Below are positions 7,100-13,095 of a stretch of DNA of 13,095 nt, one piece after another; position 1 is the first letter of the stretch; every line of letters starts with the position of its first letter. Source of the stretch: an uncultured Capnocytophaga sp. (GTDB taxonomy: Bacteria > Bacteroidota > Bacteroidia > Flavobacteriales > Flavobacteriaceae); assembly GCA_915070235.1 (NCBI GenBank), contig CAJZFM010000031.1:1-13095 (forward strand), written 5' to 3'. Under the pieces are notes generated by a model that worked only from the letters and a program-made list of their open reading frames with translations, was not told where the DNA came from and did no database searches. The translations under genes were made by a program, and so were the position numbers.

Positions 7100-7126
7100 T
7101 GAGTTACTTGTCACTCGTCACTCGTC
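7099..7126 (+). repeat. Heptanucleotide repeat array (site B)
   Basis: On the plus strand the units are ATGAGTT, ACTTGTC, ACTCGTC, ACTCGTC, ending one base before the mutS stop codon (7128-7130). They match AYTNGTC like site A. The array fills the space between mutS and the promoter of the toxin-antitoxin locus. No hairpin terminator for mutS is visible here. Confidence 0.75.
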
Positions 7127-7127
7127 A

Positions 7128-9725
7128 CTATTTCTTGAGCATTTTCTTAATACTATTGAGTTTCATCAGTGCCTCTATGGGGGTGAGGTTGTCTATATCG
7201 GTATGAATGAGCTGTTCCTTGATACTTTCCAAGAGGGGGTCGTCCAATTGGAAGAAACTCAGCTGCATACCTTCTTTGTTCTTTTTACTCAGTTGCTCTT
7301 TGTTGTCTTCTAACTGATGTGTTTTCTCCAATTTCTCAAGCACTTTTTCTGCTTTTTCTATCACATAGGGGGGCATTCCTGCCATTTTGGCTACATGAAT
7401 ACCGAAACTGTGTTCGCTACCGCCCTCCACGAGCTTGCGCAAAAAGAGAATACTTCCCTTGACTTCCTTGACCGAGACAGAAAAATTCTTGATACGGGCA
7501 AACTCGTTTTGCATCTCATTGAGTTCGTGATAGTGAGTGGCAAAAAGAGTCTTGGCGTGAGTAGGGTGTTCATGTAGGTACTCGGCTATAGCCCATGCAA
7601 TAGAGATACCATCATAGGTACTGGTACCACGACCAATCTCGTCCAAGAGGATAAGGCTTCGCTGGGAGAGGTTGTTGAGAATCAGAGCGGCCTCATTCAT
7701 CTCTACCATAAAAGTAGATTCCCCTTGCGAGATATTATCACTGGCGCCTACACGGGTGAATATCTTATCTACAATACCTATCTGTGCTTGCTTGGCAGGG
7801 ACAAAACTACCTATCTGAGCCAATAGGACGATTAGGGCGGTCTGTCTCAGTAGGGCAGACTTACCACTCATGTTAGGCCCTGTGATCATCATAATCTGTT
7901 GGCGCTCATTGTCCAAATAGATATCATTGGCTATATAGGGTTGGGTAGGGGGGAGCTGCTGCTCTATCACAGGATGGCGTGCTTCCTTTAGGTTGATAAC
8001 TAAGGAATCGTCTATCTGTGGGAGCGTATATTGGTGCTCTGTAGCCAAAAGAGCAAACCCACAGAGGGTGTCTATCTCACCTATGGCAATAGCGGTCTGT
8101 TGTATAGGAGAGATATAGGTGATGACCTCCTGTATAAGGGAGGCGAAATATTCCTGTTCTAAGGTAGCGATACGCTCCTGAGCATGGAGGATTTTTTCCT
8201 CATATTCCTTGAGTTCTTCACTGATGTAGCGTTCGGCATTCACCAAGGTCTGTTTGCGTACCCAATGAGCAGGTACCTTGTCCTTATGGACATTGCGCAC
8301 CTCAAAATAGTAACCAAAGACATTATTGCTATCTATTTTTAAGGAAGAGATATGGGTTTGTGCAATTTCTCTCTCTAAGAGTTGGTTGAGGTACTCCTTA
8401 CCAGAATGAGAGAGGTTGCGTAGCTCGTCCAGCTCGGCCGAGAAGCCCGCTCGTATGGTATTGCCTTTTAGGATATTCACAGGAGCATCCTCATCAAGGA
8501 TATGAGTTATCTTATCACATAATTCCTGTAGGTCACAGATACGCTCAAAAAGTCTCTTGAGGGCAACTTCTTCAGCGGGGAGAGTAATTGCTCTTAAGGG
8601 GAGTACAGCAAGTAAGGAGTTTTTCAGGTAGATAAGCTCTCGTGGGGTGATTTTCCCTGTGGCTATCTTGGAAAGCAAGCGCTCTATATCGCTTACCTTG
8701 TGCAGGTGATCCCTTACTTGTTCTCTAAGCTCGGTGTGGGCGACTAAGGCTTGTACCACTTGGTGGCGCTCTTGTATATGGCTAAGGTTTGTCAGTGGTA
8801 GGGCAAGCCAACGCCTAAGCATACGGCTACCCATAGGGGTCAGGGTCTTATCAATGACTTCCAAGAGGCCTACACTGCCTGCTTGTCCTCCGCCATATAG
8901 TTCCAAGTTTCGTATGGTGAACTTGTCCATCCATACATATTCGTCATTTATGATAGGGCGAATACTGGTGATATGCTGTAGCTGATGGTGCTGTGTCTCG
9001 GACAAGTAGTGTAGTATAGCCCCTGCACTGATCCAGCCTTGGCGCAGCTGTTCTACAGCAAAGCCCTTTAGGGAATTGGTCTGGAACTGCTTGGTTAGTG
9101 CCTCATAGGCAAAATCTTCCTTATAGACCCAGTCTTCCAAACCGAAGTAGTGCCAGCCATTTCCAAAGGCATCTTCTATCTCCTTGCGCTGTTTTTTGGC
9201 TATGAGCACCTCATTGGGCTGGAAATTCTGTAAGAGCTTGTCTATACAAGGGATATCCCCTTCAGCCAAGTAGTACTCACCTGTGGAGATGTCCAAGAAA
9301 GATACCCCACACAAGGGCGAATGTAGCCAAACGGAGGCTAAGAAATTGTTCTTGCGTGTCTGTAGTATATCGTCGCTCAGGGCAACCCCAGGGGTTACTA
9401 GCTCCGTAACGCCACGCTTGACGATGGTTTTGGTAAGCTTTGGATCTTCTAATTGGTCGCAGATAGCCACGCGGTAACCAGCCTTGACGAGCTTCGGGAG
9501 ATAATTGTTCAGAGCATGATAAGGAAAGCCAGCTAAGGAAGTGTCCTCACTGCCATTATTGCGAGAAGTCAGTACGATACCCAACACTTGTGAGGTCTTG
9601 ACGGCGTCCTCCTTGAATGTCTCATAGAAATCGCCTACCCTGAACAGAAGCAAGGCATCGGGATACTTTGCCTTAATCTGGTTATATTGTTTCATCAAGG
9701 GGGTTTCTTTGCTCGTCTTTGCCAT
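7128..9725 (-). CDS. mutS: DNA mismatch repair protein MutS
   Basis: MutS binds mismatches and small loops in newly replicated DNA and, as an ATP-driven sliding clamp, recruits MutL. The 865 residues are full length for MutS1. The mismatch-reading F-x-E is in FRVGDFYETF (Phe33, Glu35). The core and clamp regions follow in normal order, including SLKIDSNNVFGYYFEV near 460-476. The ATPase has Walker A GPNMSGKS at 616-623, Walker B LILLDEIGRGTST at 691-703 and ATHYHEL at 729-735. QLSFF at 821-825 looks like the beta-clamp-binding motif known in Gram-positive MutS. The C-terminal LTPIEALMKLNSIKKML is the usual tail. ATG 9725 is 3 nt from the tatA stop, so the two are probably co-transcribed and coupled. 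There is no sign of truncation or frameshift. Confidence 0.97.
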   Translation of the reverse strand: MAKTSKETPLMKQYNQIKAKYPDALLLFRVGDFYETFKEDAVKTSQVLGIVLTSRNNGSEDTSLAGFPYHALNNYLPKLVKAGYRVAICDQLEDPKLTKTIVKRGVTELVTPGVALSDDILQTRKNNFLASVWLHSPLCGVSFLDISTGEYYLAEGDIPCIDKLLQNFQPNEVLIAKKQRKEIEDAFGNGWHYFGLEDWVYKEDFAYEALTKQFQTNSLKGFAVEQLRQGWISAGAILHYLSETQHHQLQHITSIRPIINDEYVWMDKFTIRNLELYGGGQAGSVGLLEVIDKTLTPMGSRMLRRWLALPLTNLSHIQERHQVVQALVAHTELREQVRDHLHKVSDIERLLSKIATGKITPRELIYLKNSLLAVLPLRAITLPAEEVALKRLFERICDLQELCDKITHILDEDAPVNILKGNTIRAGFSAELDELRNLSHSGKEYLNQLLEREIAQTHISSLKIDSNNVFGYYFEVRNVHKDKVPAHWVRKQTLVNAERYISEELKEYEEKILHAQERIATLEQEYFASLIQEVITYISPIQQTAIAIGEIDTLCGFALLATEHQYTLPQIDDSLVINLKEARHPVIEQQLPPTQPYIANDIYLDNERQQIMMITGPNMSGKSALLRQTALIVLLAQIGSFVPAKQAQIGIVDKIFTRVGASDNISQGESTFMVEMNEAALILNNLSQRSLILLDEIGRGTSTYDGISIAWAIAEYLHEHPTHAKTLFATHYHELNEMQNEFARIKNFSVSVKEVKGSILFLRKLVEGGSEHSFGIHVAKMAGMPPYVIEKAEKVLEKLEKTHQLEDNKEQLSKKNKEGMQLSFFQLDDPLLESIKEQLIHTDIDNLTPIEALMKLNSIKKMLKK

Positions 9726-9728
9726 GTG

Positions 9729-10004
9729 TTATCGGTTTCGTTTGATACTTCCCAGTGGGTCTTCTAAGCCTTCTTTGGCTTTCTCTACCTCTTGTTTTAC
9801 TTCATCAATCAGGGAGGTATCTATACCTGATTTCTCTACGCTTTTGTTGATTTCCTCCTTAATCTCTGAGGTGGCATCCCTGAGTTGTCGCATGCCTTTG
9901 CCCAAGGTACGAGCGATTTCAGGAATTTTGTTGGTGCCAAAGAGCAGCACCGCCACAAAGAGTACAAATAATAGTTCAGGAGTACTTATAAATAAAGGTA
10001 TCAT
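9729..10004 (-). CDS. tatA: Sec-independent protein translocase TatA/TatB family
   Basis: This is a 91-residue small subunit of the twin-arginine translocation system, which exports folded proteins across the inner membrane. One N-terminal transmembrane helix (about residues 4-22, TPELLFVLFVAVLLFGTNK) is followed by the family hinge FGTNKIPEIARTLGKGMRQ (22-40) and an amphipathic, charged helix to about 75. Pro9-Glu10 ahead of the helix recalls the conserved polar residue of TatA/TatB. Many Bacteroidetes use TatA-type proteins for both roles, so TatA versus TatB cannot be decided here. No tatC is in the window. ATG 10004 has a promoter at 10025-10054. mutS follows after 3 nt. That coupling of export and mismatch repair has no evident functional reason and probably reflects shared transcription only. 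Confidence 0.9.
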   Translation of the reverse strand: MIPLFISTPELLFVLFVAVLLFGTNKIPEIARTLGKGMRQLRDATSEIKEEINKSVEKSGIDTSLIDEVKQEVEKAKEGLEDPLGSIKRNR

Positions 10005-10024
10005 TGAGCCATGAAAATTTTCTG

Positions 10025-10054
10025 CAAATGTACAAAAAATGTACTAAACAACAA
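10025..10054 (-). promoter_or_regulatory. Bacteroidetes-type promoter for tatA-mutS
   Basis: On the minus strand TACATTTG (10032-10025) matches TAnnTTTG, with TTG (10054-10052) 19 nt upstream. The tatA ATG is 20 nt downstream of the -7 element. This is the only clear promoter upstream of mutS. Confidence 0.75.
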
Positions 10055-10190
10055 AAAATACATCAAAGGAGTTTGTAAATATAGATACTAATCAAGGATT
10101 GTCTTAACCAGTACCTATATACTACACAGTATCAATCTATTACCCTTATTTGGATACAATCTAAAACTATCTTTGACCCTTAGGGGTAGA
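10055..10190. other. Divergent tatA/cysH intergenic region
   Basis: This part of the 252-nt gap between tatA and cysH has no gene I can support. It contains small inverted repeats: ATACT-ACAC-AGTAT at 10119-10132 and ACCC-TTAG-GGGT around 10176-10187. AATCTA appears twice (about 10134 and 10158), each time next to GTATC or GATAC. These could be regulator sites for cysH, but I do not recognise the regulator. Confidence 0.3.
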
Positions 10191-10218
10191 ATTAATCATT
10201 AATCATTAATCATTAATC
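10191..10218 (+). repeat. Perfect heptanucleotide array, ATTAATC x4 (site C)
   Basis: Four exact tandem copies of ATTAATC, continuing as ATTATTT, end 11 nt before the cysH -7 element. The unit fits the same AYTNRTC pattern as the arrays at 5195-5238 and 7099-7126. It occupies the place where the upstream promoter element and UP-like region would sit. Confidence 0.85.
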
Positions 10219-10229
10219 ATTATTTTTCG

Positions 10230-10237
10230 TATTTTTG
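10230..10237 (+). promoter_or_regulatory. Probable -7 element of cysH promoter
   Basis: TATTTTTG matches TAnnTTTG and lies 19 nt before the cysH ATG, giving a very short leader. No TTG is found 19-20 nt upstream. That position (about 10207-10211) falls inside the ATTAATC array, so the promoter may be weak or activator-dependent. Confidence 0.55.
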
Positions 10238-10256
10238 CATTCCCAAACCTAAAATA

Positions 10257-10961
10257 ATGCAGCCCGATATAGATTCTTTGCTCACCGCAACGGCCTCTCT
10301 TACAGAGACAGAAATACTTACCCTCCTTACCGAGCGCTATCCCGATAAGGTGGTTTTCTCCACCAGTTTTGGTATGGAGGATCAGGTGATTACCGATTTT
10401 ATCATGAAAGGACACTTCCCTGTCAAGATTTTCACCTTGGATACAGGGCGCCTTTTCTACGAGACTTATACCACTTGGGAGCTTACCAATGAGTATTACC
10501 ATACTAAGATTACCCCTTACTATCCCGATGCAAAAGCGATAGAGGAGTATGTACAAGACAATGGTATCAACGCCTTTTACCAGTCTGTTCCCTTGCGACA
10601 TGCGTGTTGTCATATCCGCAAGGTAGAACCGCTCAAGCGTGCTTTGCAGGGTAATAAAGTATGGATCACAGGACTCCGTGCCGAACAATCACCCCATCGT
10701 GAGCAGATGCCTATGGTGGAATGGGACGAAAGCAACCAAATCATCAAGGTACATTTGCTCCTACACTGGAAAACAGAGCAGGTATTATCTTTCCTTCGTA
10801 GCCATGGTATCCCCTATAACCCATTGCATGACAAGGGTTACCCCAGTATTGGCTGTGCCCCCTGTACACGTGCTGTCAAGGAAGGCGAAGACTTCCGTGC
10901 AGGTCGCTGGTGGTGGGAGCACAAGACCAATAAGGAATGTGGGTTACATGTGCACAAATAG
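10257..10961 (+). CDS. cysH: Assimilatory adenylylsulfate (APS/PAPS) reductase CysH
   Basis: CysH reduces activated sulfate to sulfite in the cytoplasm, feeding cysteine synthesis. The 234-residue protein has the nucleotide-binding FSTSFGMEDQ (residues 34-43), LDTGRLFYET (61-70) and the C-terminal catalytic ECGLH with Cys228. Two cysteine pairs, Cys117-Cys118 in HACCHIRK and Cys200/Cys203 in GCAPCTRA, form the [4Fe-4S] site typical of APS-using reductases, so APS rather than PAPS is the likely substrate (family knowledge). It is the only plus-strand gene. No cysD, cysN or sulfite reductase is in the window, which is unusual because these often cluster. Its stop is 4 nt from the stop of the convergent hydrolase gene and no terminator lies between. 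The ATG at 10257 follows an A-rich leader. The heptad array and a lone -7 element precede it. Confidence 0.93.
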   Translation: MQPDIDSLLTATASLTETEILTLLTERYPDKVVFSTSFGMEDQVITDFIMKGHFPVKIFTLDTGRLFYETYTTWELTNEYYHTKITPYYPDAKAIEEYVQDNGINAFYQSVPLRHACCHIRKVEPLKRALQGNKVWITGLRAEQSPHREQMPMVEWDESNQIIKVHLLLHWKTEQVLSFLRSHGIPYNPLHDKGYPSIGCAPCTRAVKEGEDFRAGRWWWEHKTNKECGLHVHK

Positions 10962-10965
10962 TGTT

Positions 10966-11619
10966 TTATTCTTTCTGTTCTATCCAAGTTTTCATGGCGT
11001 AGAACATCTCAGCCGAAAACACATGTCCTGAAGCAAAAGTTTCATAAGAATAAGTAATGTGTAGCTTCTTGAGTAGCTCTATGGTTTCCTGAGCCCAGTC
11101 CAAGGAGACAATTTCATTGGAATATCCGTGTAATAGACAGATTTTCAAGTTCTCAAAATTGTTCTTTTGATAGTTAAAGCTCAATAATTTTTTGTCTATG
11201 TAACTATTGATAGCCACAACTCTTTGGATTTTCTCAGGATAGGAAAGCGCTAAGGAAAGGCTAAGAATACCACCTTGGTCAAATCCCATAAGGGTGATCT
11301 GTTCTGTATCTATATTGAACCGATCACAAGCCTGTTTTAGGAAAGTGAGGAGTTTGTGCTGTGTGGCTTGTGCTTGCACTATATCGCACCATTTGGAGGA
11401 CCCAAGTTCTATAGCATACCAGAAGAACTGAACATCTGATAGCTTGTAGGGCGCTTGTATAGAAATTACAATATACTCTTGTGGGAGTTCATTGGCTATG
11501 GAGAAGAATTCTTCTTTGTTTTGTCCATAACCATGTAGCATGAAAATGGCGGGAGACTTGCCATTCTCCTGCTCTATAATAGCAGGCCTTACCAAATAGT
11601 TTAAAGAAAAACCTTTCAT
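10966..11619 (-). CDS. Alpha/beta-hydrolase (phospholipase/carboxylesterase family) with altered catalytic residues
   Basis: This 217-residue alpha/beta-hydrolase of the carboxylesterase/phospholipase type is probably cytoplasmic, as no signal peptide is seen. It has the oxyanion-region MLHGYG near residues 27-32 and the LSYPEKIQRVVAINSYI strand that follows the nucleophile elbow in this family. The elbow reads GFDQGG, so the expected Ser is Asp114. The acid position, normally Asp in HGxxD, is Asn168 in HGYSNEIV. The His is kept (His199, SGHVF). GAC at the elbow differs from AGC and TCC Ser codons by two bases, so a single read error is unlikely. ATG 11619 matches the family N-terminus. An in-frame GTG at 11652 would add 11 residues and sits in an inverted repeat. 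It may be a pseudoenzyme, or an Asp-nucleophile hydrolase as in dehalogenases (inference). The substrate is unknown. Confidence 0.75.
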   Translation of the reverse strand: MKGFSLNYLVRPAIIEQENGKSPAIFMLHGYGQNKEEFFSIANELPQEYIVISIQAPYKLSDVQFFWYAIELGSSKWCDIVQAQATQHKLLTFLKQACDRFNIDTEQITLMGFDQGGILSLSLALSYPEKIQRVVAINSYIDKKLLSFNYQKNNFENLKICLLHGYSNEIVSLDWAQETIELLKKLHITYSYETFASGHVFSAEMFYAMKTWIEQKE

Positions 11620-11651
11620 CTTTTGGTAGAAAATGGTAAAATGTTGGTGCA

Positions 11652-11674
11652 CCTATATGTTTGGAGCATATAGG
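11652..11674. repeat. 8-bp inverted repeat upstream of the hydrolase
   Basis: CCTATATG (11652-11659) and CATATAGG (11667-11674) are perfect inverted copies separated by TTTGGAG. It lies 33 nt upstream of the hydrolase ATG (11619), without a U run after either arm, so it looks more like an operator or leader hairpin than a terminator. Confidence 0.5.
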
Positions 11675-11754
11675 GAAGTGTTTCTAATTTTTGTTAGAAT
11701 TTTTTACTGGAGTTAGACAATAATATATATACTTTTTGTAGAAGTTGGAGTGGC

Positions 11755-13005
11755 TTATCTTGAGAACCATTGACCCCTATGGGAGATCACGCCCAAGACT
11801 TTTCCTTTGACTGTCTCAGAGACAAAGGCACAATTTTTAGAAGAAGATTTGATCGAATCTTTGTCAAATACCCGCTCTCCCTTGTCGGTAAAGAGGGTTA
11901 TATCTGCTTTCTGACCCACTGCGATAGGCGACACAGGTAGGGAGAAACGTTTTTTAGCAGCGGTAAGCATCTCCACAGTTTTTTCCACTGAGAAATGTCT
12001 TAGCATGATTCCTAAGGCAGCCTCAAGACCTATGCTTCCGAACTCTGCAAGGTCAAACTCCTTAGCTTTGCATTCTATATCAAGGGGGCAATGGTCAGAA
12101 GTTACCATATCTATAACCCCGCTTTCCACTCCTTTGCGGAGGGCTTCCACATGCCGCGTATCACGCAAGGGGGGAAGTAGTTTGTAGTCAGTATTGAAGT
12201 TGCCTAATACTTCATCTGTAAGGTGTAGATTACTCACGGCTACACTACAACTCACGTCCAAGCCCTTGGCTTTGGCAGCAGCTATCAGTGCAACAGATTT
12301 TTCAGTAGAGATTGTCGGAATGTGTAATCTTCCACCTGCATATTCGAGGACGGAGAGGTCTCTCTCCACAATAATTTCTTCAGCAAGTGCGGGTATTCCC
12401 TTTAGTCCCAATCGGGTAGAAGCTATATGTTCATTCACTACCCCCTTGCCCATGATAGAGCGGTCGCAGGGGAAAGAAATCACAATACCACCAAAAGGGG
12501 CTGTGTATTGTAAGGCAATTTTTAGCAGATTTGCCTGCGGAATATACCGCTTATAATCTCCAAAAGCCACAGCTCCTGCACTTTGCATATCGTACAACTC
12601 GGCTAAGTATTCTCCCTTGCTCTCAGTGGTGAGGGCGCCTATGGGGAAAATCTCCGTAATGGCTCCTTGGGTAGCACGTTTTAGAAAGCCTACTTGGCTT
12701 CGGCTCTCTGTAATAGGGTGTGTATTAGGATTGAGCATCACCTGTGTAAATCCACTCTCACAAGCTACCTCTGCGCCGTGGGCTAAAGTCTCTCGCTCCT
12801 CGTACCCTGGTTCTCCAAAACTTACACTGCTATCGGCCCATCCTTGCGAAATGTAACAATTCTCTAACACTTCATCGGCGTCTTGGCAAGTAATTTCAGA
12901 GCTAATCTGTTTGATGCTTCCATCTTCTATCAAGACATCTTGGACTTTTCCATGGTAGGAACTATCCGTATCTATGATAGTTACATGTCTTAACAAAGTT
13001 TTCAT
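11755..13005 (-). CDS. Dihydroorotase-like amidohydrolase (PyrC-like) lacking most metal ligands
   Basis: The 416-residue protein aligns by motif with class I dihydroorotases, the third enzyme of pyrimidine synthesis: EPGYEERET after the first strand, NPNTHPIT, LGLKGIPALAEE, LLPPLRDTRHVEAL, TSDHCP and GSIGLEAALG. However, the signature DxHxH is DSSVS (Ser60 and Ser62 replace both His). The later His ligands also appear changed: SFPCD (Ser177) and HIPTIST (Thr231). Asp150 in AFGDYK and Asp304 in TSDH remain. Such a protein is unlikely to bind the binuclear metal centre. A similar ligand-poor form is, from memory, common in Flavobacteriia and often annotated as dihydroorotase. A non-catalytic DHOase partner of aspartate transcarbamoylase, as in Pseudomonas, is one possible role (inference). 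ATG 13005 (MKTLLRHVTIID) is chosen over the in-frame ATG at 13038, which lies upstream of the promoter -7 element. Confidence 0.82.
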   Translation of the reverse strand: MKTLLRHVTIIDTDSSYHGKVQDVLIEDGSIKQISSEITCQDADEVLENCYISQGWADSSVSFGEPGYEERETLAHGAEVACESGFTQVMLNPNTHPITESRSQVGFLKRATQGAITEIFPIGALTTESKGEYLAELYDMQSAGAVAFGDYKRYIPQANLLKIALQYTAPFGGIVISFPCDRSIMGKGVVNEHIASTRLGLKGIPALAEEIIVERDLSVLEYAGGRLHIPTISTEKSVALIAAAKAKGLDVSCSVAVSNLHLTDEVLGNFNTDYKLLPPLRDTRHVEALRKGVESGVIDMVTSDHCPLDIECKAKEFDLAEFGSIGLEAALGIMLRHFSVEKTVEMLTAAKKRFSLPVSPIAVGQKADITLFTDKGERVFDKDSIKSSSKNCAFVSETVKGKVLGVISHRGQWFSR

Positions 13006-13025
13006 AATTCCCTTTATCTTCACCA

Positions 13026-13055
13026 CAAAGATAATCATTAAATTTTAAATAGCAA
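13026..13055 (-). promoter_or_regulatory. Bacteroidetes-type promoter for the dihydroorotase-like gene
   Basis: On the minus strand TATCTTTG (13033-13026) matches TAnnTTTG, with TTG (13055-13053, part of TTTG) 19 nt upstream. The ATG at 13005 is 20 nt downstream of the -7 element. The hydrolase gene 135 nt after the dihydroorotase-like stop has no good promoter of its own, so this one may serve both. Confidence 0.75.
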
Positions 13056-13095
13056 ACGTTTTTCCCGTTTTTTTTGTGTTAAAGTTTCAGAAGTA

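Noticed and set aside
7028..7114. In-frame upstream start at 7114 for the first gene of the toxin-antitoxin locus
   Set aside because: It begins inside the heptad array and upstream of the -7 element at 7069-7076, so the mRNA would not contain it.
7128..9725. MutS as an unusual variant because of the QLSFF motif
   Set aside because: A clamp-binding motif near the C-terminus is known in other MutS proteins. All domains and motifs are in normal order, so this is an ordinary MutS.
10206..10688. 160-codon open frame on the minus strand opposite cysH
   Set aside because: It is antisense to a strongly conserved cysH, has no recognisable domain, and runs through the ATTAATC array at its end.
11682..11705. 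TTCTAA-TTTTTG-TTAGAA hairpin followed by T6 on the plus strand
   Set aside because: It has the wrong polarity for the minus-strand dihydroorotase-like gene and is more than 700 nt past cysH with a gene in between. The 6-bp A/T-rich stem is weak.

Overview
The window reads as chromosomal DNA from a Bacteroidetes bacterium, most likely a Flavobacteriaceae member; Capnocytophaga is a guess from gene content and moderate-to-low GC. The evidence is that gene starts are preceded by the Bacteroidetes housekeeping promoter (a TTG element about 19-20 nt upstream of TAnnTTTG) rather than by Shine-Dalgarno sequences. The proteins also look like flavobacterial versions: a stand-alone MnmD, an APS-type CysH, a flavobacterial FabI, and a dihydroorotase-like protein without metal ligands.

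Layout. All genes except cysH are on the minus strand. From right to left they are: a dihydroorotase-like gene (13005-11755); an alpha/beta-hydrolase (11619-10966); cysH on the plus strand (10257-10961), convergent with the hydrolase with 4 nt between stop codons; tatA (10004-9729); mutS (9725-7128), 3 nt after tatA; a small AT-rich toxin-antitoxin locus (7027-6192) with two short antitoxin-like genes and a RelE-type toxin frameshifted at an A6 run; fabI (6103-5294) with a strong AT-rich terminator; a 1329-residue SF1 helicase with a C-terminal nuclease-like fold (5194-1205); mnmD (1208-540), overlapping the helicase by ATGA; and rimP (413 to beyond base 1), with a promoter and a terminator-like hairpin in its leader.

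How the genes relate. Most are housekeeping: mismatch repair (MutS), Tat export (TatA), fatty acid elongation (FabI), sulfate assimilation (CysH), 30S ribosome maturation (RimP) and tRNA wobble modification (MnmD). The accessory parts are the toxin-antitoxin remnant between mutS and fabI and the large helicase, whose architecture resembles the DUF4011-helicase-Vsr-type proteins considered as anti-phage candidates.

The points most worth attention are: a dispersed family of 7-bp tandem repeats (consensus AYTNRTC) in three intergenic regions, two of them directly upstream of a promoter; the frameshifted toxin; a helicase translationally coupled to a tRNA methyltransferase; two adjacent enzymes that have both lost canonical catalytic residues; and a candidate attenuator in the rimP leader. 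I did not find a clearly new multi-gene system. The helicase-mnmD pair and the heptad repeats come closest.
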